A stretch of 5,055 nt of DNA from NCBI GenBank assembly GCA_002292925.1, contig DBCF01000164.1, positions 1 through 5,055 on the forward strand, read 5' to 3'. The notes beneath the pieces were generated by a model. The model made no database searches, was not told the origin of the DNA, and saw nothing but the letters and a program-made list of their open reading frames with translations. The position numbers were made by a program, and so were the translations under genes. Positions 1-5,055 of this stretch are shown here, in pieces; position 1 is the first letter of the stretch; each line of letters opens with the position of its first letter. Origin of the DNA: Roseiflexaceae bacterium UBA965. GTDB lineage: Bacteria > Chloroflexota > Chloroflexia > Chloroflexales > Roseiflexaceae.

Positions 1-23
1 TGGTTGGTTGGTTGGTTGGTTGG
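1..23. repeat. Tetranucleotide microsatellite (TGGT)n, (CCAA)n on the coding strand, inside the restriction-modification gene
   Basis: At least 5.75 perfect TGGT units are visible, and the tract continues to the very edge, so its true length is unknown. On the coding strand it reads CCAA/AACC and translates as repeated Gln-Pro-Thr-Asn. Because 4 is not a multiple of 3, all three frames give the same cyclic QPTN peptide with no stop codons. Only the frame downstream of the tract depends on unit number. It follows the segment LLLRETGYNS, where homologous enzymes, as I recall them, have a variable loop before the next conserved methyltransferase block. Tetranucleotide tracts in coding DNA are the classic substrate for slipped-strand phase variation. 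Confidence 0.93.
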
Positions 24-1360
24 GAATTATAACCTGTTTCGCGCAATAGCAAGTCCAGCTTGAGATGGGCCATGGCATAGCTGGCCATCAGCAATTCGAA
101 CCCGTTGAGGCGGGGCAACAGGTGTGTTTCGACGTAATTACTCCAGATGCCTTGTTGGCCGGCAAATTTTTTGTGAATCAACTTCACCACTTCGGCCAAG
201 AATGTGCCGGTGCCGGTGGCGGGGTCGAGGATTTGCACGGTGTGGACTGCTTGGGTGACTTTTTGGCCTTGTTGATCGACGGTGATGGTGGTTTTGCTGG
301 TATCAGCCAGCCCTTGGGAGATGTTGAACTCTGTTTTGAGGATGTCGTCGACTGCCCGCACGATGAAGTTCACCACCGGTTGCGGGGTGTACCACACGCC
401 CCGCGCTTTGCGCAATGCCGGGTCGTACTCACGCAAAAAGTCTTCGTAGAAGTGGATAATCGGGTCTTCGGTTTTGGTCGTTTTGCCGTAGTTTTTGAGC
501 ATTTCGTCGACGTTGCATGCCAAAAAAATATTGACGAGGTCATCGATAATCCACAACATACGGTCATCAATATCTGGGCCAGCGATATAGCTAAACAATT
601 TACGCAAAAACGGATTCGATTTGGGAATGAGTTCAGCAGCTTCTGTGCGATTAAATGTGGGCAGGGTCGGGTCGTGCAAGCGTGCCGCAAACATGCCGTA
701 GGTGATGGTTTGGGCATAGACGTCCGCAAAGCCTTTGGGCGTGATATCGTGAATCAGGATTTGCTTAAAGCCAGCCATTTGGTCTTTGAGGGTACTGTTT
801 TCATCATTAACTTCGTCACTTGTCACCGCGTTTTCGATGACTTCAGCTAGCAAACGGGCCTTGTTGGCCATCATCTTGGCGAGTTCTTGCGAGCTTTTGA
901 TGGTTTGGCCAATATGGCTACAAAAGTCTGTGATAAAATCTTCAAAACGCTTAAAGTTTTCTGTGAGTGGTTTAATCCCTTTGCTGGTTACTTCACCAAT
1001 GGCGATTTTTTTGACAAATTGGCCATCACGGTAGAAATGGAATTCGAGATAATCGGTAAAGATGAGGTTGTTGAGCGACCCTTTGTAGCGGTCAAATTGT
1101 TCTTTGTTGCCTGTTTTTTTGCTGCCGTCGAGGTCTTTGTCACCGATGTCTTTGGCTTCGATATACCCCACCGGAATGTTGTTTTGGGTCAAAATATAGT
1201 CGGGCGCACCACACTGCTGACGTTTGGGTTCATTGGTGGCGCTGACACCCGGCACGAGTCGTTCGATGAGCTGTTGTAGGTCGCCACGATAGGTATGCTC
1301 GGTAGCATTACCACTTTTGTAACGCTTGTTGATGTTATCAATGTATTGATCGAGATTCAT
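1..1360 (-). CDS. Type IIG-like restriction-modification enzyme (fused PD-(D/E)XK nuclease and N6-adenine DNA methyltransferase), 3' end outside the window
   Basis: The frame opens at ATG 1360 and stays open for 453 codons to the left edge, so it is partial. Near the N-terminus are E21 (in TEHTYR), P53-D54 and E68-A69-K70, which fit a PD-(D/E)XK nuclease core. A mostly helical connector follows (about 130-300). The methyltransferase starts with ARGVWYTPQPVVNFIVR (319-335), the motif X region, then SAM-binding motif I DPATGTGTF (379-387) and the family-typical block NGFELLMASYAMAHLKL (419-435). No helicase motifs lie between nuclease and methyltransferase, which favours type IIG over type ISP. 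Enzymes of this kind cut DNA and methylate adenine at the same site, and are usually around 1000 residues. NPPY motif IV and the specificity domain would lie beyond the edge. The last residues form a QPTN repeat encoded by a tetranucleotide tract. An AGAGGG ribosome binding site sits about 6 bases before the ATG. The gene follows the 100-residue ORF after 28 bases, suggesting one operon. Confidence 0.9.
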   Translation of the reverse strand, partial: MNLDQYIDNINKRYKSGNATEHTYRGDLQQLIERLVPGVSATNEPKRQQCGAPDYILTQNNIPVGYIEAKDIGDKDLDGSKKTGNKEQFDRYKGSLNNLIFTDYLEFHFYRDGQFVKKIAIGEVTSKGIKPLTENFKRFEDFITDFCSHIGQTIKSSQELAKMMANKARLLAEVIENAVTSDEVNDENSTLKDQMAGFKQILIHDITPKGFADVYAQTITYGMFAARLHDPTLPTFNRTEAAELIPKSNPFLRKLFSYIAGPDIDDRMLWIIDDLVNIFLACNVDEMLKNYGKTTKTEDPIIHFYEDFLREYDPALRKARGVWYTPQPVVNFIVRAVDDILKTEFNISQGLADTSKTTITVDQQGQKVTQAVHTVQILDPATGTGTFLAEVVKLIHKKFAGQQGIWSNYVETHLLPRLNGFELLMASYAMAHLKLDLLLRETGYNSQPTNQPT

Positions 1361-1366
1361 TGCACG

Positions 1367-1374
1367 CCCTCTTT
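1367..1374 (-). promoter_or_regulatory. Ribosome binding site of the restriction-modification gene
   Basis: On the coding strand AAAGAGGG ends six bases before the ATG at 1360, a good Shine-Dalgarno match at normal spacing. It supports this ATG as the start. The 28-base gap to the preceding gene contains no hairpin, so read-through from that gene is expected. Confidence 0.7.
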
Positions 1375-1388
1375 CTTAAAAAATAAAG

Positions 1389-1691
1389 TTAGTCAATTTG
1401 CCATTCCCGCCACCCCCGCTTGCCGCGGTATTGGGCATGCGCTTGGCGGAGCTGGCTGACGAATTCGGGGTGGACGTTGTAGATATGCATCATCCACCAA
1501 TAGTCACGTAATGCTACAAACAGATCTGGTACTGGTTCAGATGACCACTGGCGCCATATTTCGTCGTCGTTTTCGTCAAGATCGATTGACGAACCTTCTT
1601 GCCAAAACGACCAAACTCCATCGGTCTGGCGCCCATAGACGGTACACCCGCCACCTTCTACACCCATTTCAGCGATGATAATTTTATCCAT
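1389..1691 (-). CDS. Uncharacterised 100-residue tryptophan-rich acidic protein, upstream partner of the restriction-modification gene
   Basis: I do not recognise a named family with confidence. The protein starts MDKIIIAEMGVEGGG, a hydrophobic beta-strand-like opening followed by a glycine turn. It continues VYGRQTDGVWSFWQEGSS (18-35), then an acidic stretch DLDENDDE (37-44), LRDYWW (61-66) and VHPEFVSQLR (73-82), and ends in a basic KRGWREWQID. Eight of 100 residues are tryptophan. There is no signal peptide or membrane segment, so it is probably a small cytosolic alpha/beta protein. The overall pattern (short N-terminal strand, VEGGG, a VHPEF-like C-terminal helix) resembles small hypothetical proteins of scattered distribution, but this is from memory only. 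I chose the ATG at 1691 because a strong GGAGGAGA site precedes it. An in-frame ATG at 1751 would add 20 residues but lacks such a site. The gene lies 28 bases upstream of the restriction-modification gene on the same strand. Whether it regulates, assists or is unrelated to that enzyme cannot be read from sequence. Confidence 0.75.
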   Translation of the reverse strand: MDKIIIAEMGVEGGGCTVYGRQTDGVWSFWQEGSSIDLDENDDEIWRQWSSEPVPDLFVALRDYWWMMHIYNVHPEFVSQLRQAHAQYRGKRGWREWQID

Positions 1692-1700
1692 CAGCGAATC

Positions 1701-1708
1701 TCTCCTCC
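1701..1708 (-). promoter_or_regulatory. Ribosome binding site that sets the start of the 100-residue gene
   Basis: The coding strand reads GGAGGAGA, nine bases before the ATG at 1691. This near-perfect Shine-Dalgarno sequence decides for the 100-residue product over the 120-residue version starting at 1751. Confidence 0.75.
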
Positions 1709-1768
1709 AACCACATGTCAGCGCATGCAGATGCCGGCAAATACATAACACAATCAGGGTATGCTTCC

Positions 1769-1774
1769 ATTATA
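1769..1774 (-). promoter_or_regulatory. Candidate -10 hexamer for the small gene and restriction-modification operon
   Basis: A perfect TATAAT lies on the minus strand in the spacer between the alkD terminator and the 100-residue gene. It would give a leader of roughly 70 bases. No good -35 hexamer is found 16-18 bases upstream and there is no TGn extension, so the call rests on the -10 match and on location. An operon promoter is expected here because the upstream unit ends in a terminator. Confidence 0.4.
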
Positions 1775-1783
1775 TACCGCATA

Positions 1784-1802
1784 CCACCAATAGTTACGTA
1801 AT
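1784..1802 (-). repeat. 19-base imperfect copy of part of the 100-residue gene, possible gene fossil
   Basis: Positions 1784-1802 match 1494-1512 in 18 of 19 bases, in the same orientation and 290 bases apart. In the gene the segment codes for LRDYWW. In the spacer the same frame reads LRNYWW and goes on YAVYNGSIP before a stop, loosely like MMHIYNVHP in the gene, but a stop codon lies directly before it. The likeliest reading is a decayed remnant of a tandem paralogue. The rest of the spacer shows no clear similarity, so this is tentative. Confidence 0.4.
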
Positions 1803-1896
1803 TATTTCGCTTGGGGCACTACACCCTCTGTTGTGCCGCATGATAGCAATGTGGGCGATTCGACTACCATGCGTTGGCAGTCACAATACCTACGCC

Positions 1897-1929
1897 AAAA
1901 CACCCGCTCGTCATTGCATACGACGGGTG
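1897..1929 (-). terminator. Rho-independent terminator of the moeA-alkD unit
   Basis: Reading the minus strand, CACCCGTCGT (1929-1920) pairs with ACGAGCGGGTG (1911-1901) with one bulged G, around an 8-base loop, and is followed by TTTT (1900-1897). It begins 12 bases after the alkD stop codon. The T-run is short, but there is none on the other side, so the signal works in the minus direction. Confidence 0.72.
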
Positions 1930-1941
1930 CCGAAGCCATAT

Positions 1942-2619
1942 TTATAGCGCTGACCGCGCCAGTCCCCGTTGGGCTTCACGCTGTGCCACTCGTGACAAAT
2001 TGGGGTATGTAGTCAAAAACTCACGCACCTGTTGGGGATAGTGTTTGGCCATATCGCGCAACGCCCAGCCAATCGCTTTGGCCACAAAAAATTCATCGTC
2101 AGCCACGTGCGGGCGACACAACGCTAATGCAAGTTCCACATCGTAACCAACTACTCGCCCGCGTTGATGTTGGATCGCAGCACGAATGAGCCAACGATCA
2201 GCGCTTTGGTTCCATTGCCACATCGTCGCCGTGCAATCCACCCGTTGACAGAGGGGATTGATGACATCGCTGCCCCACAAATCGACCGTGTCCCACCAAG
2301 GCACCTGCAACAGCAACGCCTGGGCGTGATTGGTGATAAATGATGCATCAAGCAGTTTCACAAAATAGGCACAGACATCGGCAGCCGCATAGTGGCATTC
2401 ACGCATGGGCTGTTGTTGTAGGGCTTGTGCGAGTGCCAGCACATCGGATTGACTCGCCATGGGATTTTGCCGACACCACTGCCGCACCACTGCCCGACGC
2501 GCAACAGCCCGCACCCCCAAAAACGGCGCAATTTGCTGCATATAGGCCGCCATGGGGCTGGCGTCTGCGGGATTGGCGACCTGCGCCAAGGCGTCAGCAA
2601 TCTCAACCGCCGCCTGCAT
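1942..2619 (-). CDS. alkD: DNA alkylation repair protein, AlkD-like HEAT-repeat glycosylase
   Basis: The 225-residue product matches the AlkD family over its whole length (usual size about 230). AlkD enzymes are built of HEAT-like helical repeats and excise positively charged alkylated bases such as 3-methyladenine and 7-methylguanine, opening base-excision repair without flipping the base into a pocket. The N-terminal segment ANPADASPMAAYMQQIAPFL (16-35) is typical. The functional residues described for Bacillus cereus AlkD (W109, D113, R148, W187) appear to be kept: W109 and D113 in WWDTVD (108-113), R146 in WLIRAA, and W185 in FFVAKAIGWALRDMAK (177-192). The protein therefore looks active. 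Its ATG overlaps the moeA stop codon by one base (TGATG), which implies translational coupling. No separate ribosome binding site is needed and no promoter is apparent. Assignment by motif recall, not by alignment. Confidence 0.9.
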   Translation of the reverse strand: MQAAVEIADALAQVANPADASPMAAYMQQIAPFLGVRAVARRAVVRQWCRQNPMASQSDVLALAQALQQQPMRECHYAAADVCAYFVKLLDASFITNHAQALLLQVPWWDTVDLWGSDVINPLCQRVDCTATMWQWNQSADRWLIRAAIQHQRGRVVGYDVELALALCRPHVADDEFFVAKAIGWALRDMAKHYPQQVREFLTTYPNLSRVAQREAQRGLARSAL

Positions 2620-3845
2620 CAGCGCACCGCCCCAGTCAGTAACGCCGCCACCTGACTACCAGCAAGCAACGGCTCGGCGCCTGGGGCAATCACCAACAAC
2701 GCATTGGCAGCCCGTAACGACAACAAACGACTCGAACCTTGGGCGCCAGTAGTAGTCGCCACCAGCTGACCATTGTGCCAAGCCACGATGGCCCGTTGAT
2801 ATTCGGGACGATCGGGCGATGGATTGATAGTACTCGCCAATGTCACCTGTACCAACGGACGATGGGGCTGGGGGTCACCTTGCAGGCGGCGCAAGGCCGG
2901 CCGCACAAACACTTCAAACGACACCAACGACGAGACTGGGTTACCAGGCAAGCCAAACATGATGCGCGAGCCGACGGTGGCACACATGGTCGGTTTGCCC
3001 GGCTTAAAGGCAATCCGGCCAAACTGGACAGTGCCCAGCTCTGCCAGCAACGGTTTGATATAATCGCGGGTGCCCATCGACACGCCACCACTGGTAATCA
3101 GCACATCGGCGCGAGCCAGGCCTTCAAGGATTTTGGCGCGTTGCAATGCGGCATCGTCACGGGCGATACCCAACGAAATCCCTTCGCACCCGGCTGCCGC
3201 CACCGCCGCCAACAAGGCATGCCGATTGGCATCACGTACGCCGCCATATGGGATGGCTTCGTCGTATTCGTAGACTTCGTCGCCCGTCGACAACACCGCC
3301 ACCACAGGCCGGCGATAAACCGCGACGTGGCGCAAGCCCATACTGGTGAGTAACCCCACATCACCAGGCGAGAGTTCGGCACCTACCGGCATCACCACAT
3401 CGCCCACCTGCATGTCGTGACCGGTAGGCAACACACATTCGCCGGCGCGGATTTCGCCGCTAAAAGTCAACACATCGGCGACTTCACGGGTGCGTTCGAC
3501 CATAATGGCGGCATCGGCACCGCGGGGGAGTGGCGCACCCGTCATAATCCGCACCGCCTGCCCGGCACCGAGGGTCACGGCCACATCATTGCCGGCAGTT
3601 AATTCGGCAATCACTTGGCGGGGCATGGTGCCATCGCTACTGCGTACCGCATAGCCATCGACGGTAGAGCGTGGTTCGCTAGGCATGGCCGTGGTCGCCG
3701 TAATGGTGGTAGCAATAATCCGGCCGGCGGCTTGATGGGGGGCGATTTGTTCGCTAGTGAGGGGGGTAGAACTTATCGCGGTAATCAAGTCTTGGGCATC
3801 GGCGACACTTACCATTGGCCAAGCTGATTCACGTTGCATCGTCAT
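2619..3845 (-). CDS. moeA: Molybdopterin molybdotransferase MoeA
   Basis: MoeA inserts molybdate into adenylated molybdopterin in the cytoplasm, the last common step of molybdenum cofactor synthesis. The 408-residue length is normal. Family motifs occur in order: STVDGYAV (60-67, with the active-site Asp63), TGAPLPRGADAAIMVE (102-117), VLSTGDEV (184-191), DVLITSGGVSMG (247-258), FKPGKP (280-285), GLPGNPVSSLVSFEVFVRP (298-316), and a C-terminal beta domain ending around GSSRLLSLRAANALLVIAPG (370-389). The start at 3845 has AGAGG five bases upstream. Met11 (3815, MVSVADAQ) is where many homologues begin, but no ribosome binding site precedes it. A terminator separates the gene from trxB and it is coupled to alkD downstream. 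No other molybdenum cofactor gene or molybdoenzyme is visible here. The closest alternative would be a MoeA-related eukaryote-type or regulatory homologue, but all active-site motifs are present. Confidence 0.96.
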   Translation of the reverse strand: MTMQRESAWPMVSVADAQDLITAISSTPLTSEQIAPHQAAGRIIATTITATTAMPSEPRSTVDGYAVRSSDGTMPRQVIAELTAGNDVAVTLGAGQAVRIMTGAPLPRGADAAIMVERTREVADVLTFSGEIRAGECVLPTGHDMQVGDVVMPVGAELSPGDVGLLTSMGLRHVAVYRRPVVAVLSTGDEVYEYDEAIPYGGVRDANRHALLAAVAAAGCEGISLGIARDDAALQRAKILEGLARADVLITSGGVSMGTRDYIKPLLAELGTVQFGRIAFKPGKPTMCATVGSRIMFGLPGNPVSSLVSFEVFVRPALRRLQGDPQPHRPLVQVTLASTINPSPDRPEYQRAIVAWHNGQLVATTTGAQGSSRLLSLRAANALLVIAPGAEPLLAGSQVAALLTGAVR

Positions 3846-3876
3846 ATAGGCCTCTTTTTTGTGCGGTCAACACGAA

Positions 3877-3921
3877 TAAAAATCCCACAGATGGCAGGCG
3901 CAACTCGCCACCACCTGTGGG
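3877..3921 (-). terminator. Strong rho-independent terminator after trxB
   Basis: On the minus strand CCCACAG (3921-3915) pairs with CTGTGGG (3890-3884). The stem continues through GTGG with CCAT and GGCG with CGCC (one or two unpaired bases between) to a 5-base AGTTG loop. A TTTTT run (3882-3878) follows almost at once. The hairpin starts 10 bases after the trxB stop codon, so trxB probably forms its own transcription unit. Confidence 0.9.
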
Positions 3922-3931
3922 GTTTGGTCAA

Positions 3932-4879
3932 TTACACTGCGGCTTTTTTGCTGGCGGCAAAGTCTTGGTCGGCGAGGTACCACACCGCTTCCATGGCAGC
4001 TTTGCAGCCTTCGCCGGCGGCGGTAATGGCTTGGCGATAAACGTGGTCAACGACATCGCCGGCCGCGAAAATCCCGGACACGTTGGTGCGGGTATTCCCT
4101 TCGGATTTGATGAAACCGTTTTCGTCGAGGTCAAGCAACCCCTTGAAAATCCCGGTGTTGGGCACATGGCCGATATACGGAAAGACGCCTTCGGTGTCGA
4201 GTTGGGTAATTTCGCCTGTCTTGAGATTGCGGATTTTGACGCCGGTAACCGATTGCTCGCCCAATATTTCGTCAACGGCGGAATCCCACACGAAGCGCAC
4301 TTTGGGGTTGGCAAAAGCCCGCTCTTGGAGGATGGGATCGGCGCGCAAGCTATCGCGGCGGTGAATAATCACCAATTCGGTCACATAGCGGGTCAAAAAC
4401 AACCCTTCGTCGAGGGCGCTATTGCCGCCGCCGACCACGACCACGCGCTTTTCGCGGAAGAAAAAGCCGTCACAGGTGGCGCAGTACGACACGCCGCGAT
4501 TGGCCAGTTTTTCTTCGCCGGGGACGCCCAAGTGACGCGGCGAGGCACCCGTCGACACGATGATGGTGTCGGCGGTGATTGGTTCGCCGTCGTCGGTGTG
4601 CAACACAAACGGGCGTTGCGATGCGTCAATCGAGGTAATCAAGGTATCTTTGAATTTGGCACCAAAGCGCATGGCTTGTTTTTCCATGTTGTCTGATAAT
4701 TCGTAGCCGCCGATGCCATCCACAAACCCTGGATAGTTTTCGACTTCGCTGGTGGTGGCAATCAGGCCGCCTGGTTGGAGCCCACGGATGACGAGGGGCT
4801 CGAGGCTTGCGCGGGCGGCATAGAGCGCGGCGGTCAATCCGGCAGGACCAGAACCAATAATAGCAACTCGTGTATGCAT
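3932..4879 (-). CDS. trxB: Thioredoxin reductase (NADPH, FAD-dependent)
   Basis: This cytosolic flavoenzyme passes electrons from NADPH through FAD and a redox-active cysteine pair to thioredoxin. The 315-residue length is typical of the low-molecular-weight bacterial type. Visible features in order are the FAD-binding loop GSGPAG (9-14), TTSEVENYPG (42-51), the active site CATC (C133, C136) followed by DGFF, the NADPH-binding GGGNSA (150-155), HRRDSLRA (173-180, the two arginines fit the 2'-phosphate of NADPH), GIFAAGDV (269-276) and RQAITAAGEG (282-291). One small variation is GGLI at 37-40, where Escherichia coli TrxB has GGQL, so a residue near the flavin differs. The start is supported by GAGGAAATC directly before the ATG. 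The gene has its own terminator and probably its own promoter in the 4880-5055 region. The CATC motif and full-length NADPH domain argue against a ferredoxin-NADP reductase or an AhpF fragment. Confidence 0.97.
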   Translation of the reverse strand: MHTRVAIIGSGPAGLTAALYAARASLEPLVIRGLQPGGLIATTSEVENYPGFVDGIGGYELSDNMEKQAMRFGAKFKDTLITSIDASQRPFVLHTDDGEPITADTIIVSTGASPRHLGVPGEEKLANRGVSYCATCDGFFFREKRVVVVGGGNSALDEGLFLTRYVTELVIIHRRDSLRADPILQERAFANPKVRFVWDSAVDEILGEQSVTGVKIRNLKTGEITQLDTEGVFPYIGHVPNTGIFKGLLDLDENGFIKSEGNTRTNVSGIFAAGDVVDHVYRQAITAAGEGCKAAMEAVWYLADQDFAASKKAAV

Positions 4880-4893
4880 GATTTCCTCGATTC

Positions 4894-4912
4894 AGATGCA
4901 CTAAACGCATCT
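4894..4912 (-). other. Small hairpin in the trxB leader
   Basis: AGATGC (4912-4907) and GCATCT (4899-4894) form a perfect 6-base stem with a 7-base loop, GTTTAGT. It ends six bases before the GAGG ribosome binding site. No T-run follows, so it is not a terminator. It could shape or protect the 5' end of the mRNA, or be chance. Confidence 0.35.
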
Positions 4913-4938
4913 CTCAAAAACATATCAAACCTGTGTGT

Positions 4939-4944
4939 ATTCTA
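4939..4944 (-). promoter_or_regulatory. Candidate -10 hexamer for trxB
   Basis: TAGAAT (5 of 6 to TATAAT) on the minus strand lies about 60 bases before the trxB start, in an AT-richer patch. No convincing -35 hexamer is seen 16-18 bases upstream. The call is weak and positional. Confidence 0.33.
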
Positions 4945-4983
4945 CCACATCCGGCGAAAACGGGGTGATGCCGACGTTTTTTT

Positions 4984-5036
4984 CATACCGGGCGAATCCG
5001 GGCGAATGAATTCGCCGGCATTATTCGCCCATACCG
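4984..5036. repeat. Nested palindromic block of GGCGAAT/ATTCGCC cores, REP-like
   Basis: CCGGGCGAAT occurs twice in perfect tandem (4988-4997, 4998-5007), followed by ATTCGCC twice (5010-5016, 5023-5029). The inner pair gives GGCGAAT-GA-ATTCGCC (5001-5016) and the outer pair GGGCGAAT (4990-4997) with ATTCGCCC (5023-5030), so the segment can fold in two nested ways. The block is flanked by direct repeats CATACCG at 4984-4990 and 5030-5036. No T-run follows on either strand, so an ordinary terminator is unlikely. It could be a dispersed intergenic palindrome of the REP type or an operator array for trxB or the gene beyond the right edge. Confidence 0.7.
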
Positions 5037-5055
5037 TGGGCGGCGACGTTTGGTC

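Noticed and set aside
522..1120. Two 7-base A/T homopolymers in the restriction-modification gene (522-528, 1114-1120) as extra slippage sites
   Set aside because: Runs of seven are common by chance in lysine/phenylalanine codons and are short for phase variation. The frame is intact through both.
65..1279. Long plus-strand open frames (65-850, 786-1034, 887-1279)
   Set aside because: They lie antisense to the continuous minus-strand restriction-modification frame, whose nuclease and SAM motifs are clear. Their products show no recognisable domain.
1..1360. Type ISP enzyme with an internal helicase
   Set aside because: The connector between nuclease and methyltransferase is only about 170-190 residues and shows no Walker or DEAD-box motif.
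1692..1751. Upstream in-frame ATG giving a 120-residue small protein
   Set aside because: The added 20 residues are not followed by any conserved pattern, and the strong GGAGGAGA site sits between the two ATGs and points to the downstream one.
2739..3353. Plus-strand open frame antisense to moeA
   Set aside because: It is a shadow of the moeA coding frame, with no family motif and no good ribosome binding site.
3843..3871. TTGACC and TATATG spaced 17 bases before moeA as its promoter
   Set aside because: The -10 would overlap the ATG and place the transcription start inside the coding region, which does not fit the AGAGG ribosome binding site.
3815..4696. 293-codon plus-strand open frame spanning trxB and the terminator region
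   Set aside because: It is antisense to trxB, whose motifs are complete. The frame is open as a by-product of trxB codon use and runs through the terminator hairpin.
1..5055. CRISPR array, tRNA, rRNA or insertion sequence
   Set aside because: No spaced direct-repeat array, no cloverleaf-like segment and no transposase frame were seen on either strand.

Overview
All recognisable genes in this window lie on the minus strand, so transcription runs from right to left. The likely source is a free-living bacterium of moderate-to-high GC. The style of the thioredoxin reductase and of the fused restriction-modification enzyme would suit a Chloroflexota member, but nothing in the window proves this, and I hold it only as a weak inference.

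From the right edge: 4880-5055 is non-coding. It holds a nested palindromic block (four copies of the GGCGAAT core, two in each orientation) and a possible leader for trxB. A complete thioredoxin reductase gene (trxB, 4879-3932) follows and ends in a strong intrinsic terminator. Next come a molybdopterin molybdotransferase gene (moeA, 3845-2619) and an AlkD-type DNA alkylation-repair glycosylase gene (2619-1942). These two overlap by one base (TGATG) and end in a second intrinsic terminator at about 1897-1929. This right-hand part is ordinary housekeeping DNA: redox balance, molybdenum cofactor synthesis and base-excision repair.

The left-hand part is accessory in character. A roughly 250-base spacer (1692-1941) contains a short fragment resembling part of the next gene, plus a consensus -10 hexamer. 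A 100-residue tryptophan-rich protein of unknown function (1691-1389) is followed after 28 bases by the start of a large gene. That gene codes for a single-chain type IIG-like restriction-modification enzyme, with an N-terminal PD-(D/E)XK nuclease and an N6-adenine methyltransferase core. It runs off the left edge after 453 codons.

The most interesting signal is at that left edge. The reading frame enters a tetranucleotide repeat, (CCAA)n on the coding strand, with at least 5.75 units visible. It lies just after the conserved part of the methyltransferase that contains SAM motif I and before the catalytic NPPY motif and the target-recognition region. Repeat-length changes here would switch the downstream frame. 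The gene is therefore a candidate phase-variable restriction-modification (and methylome) switch.
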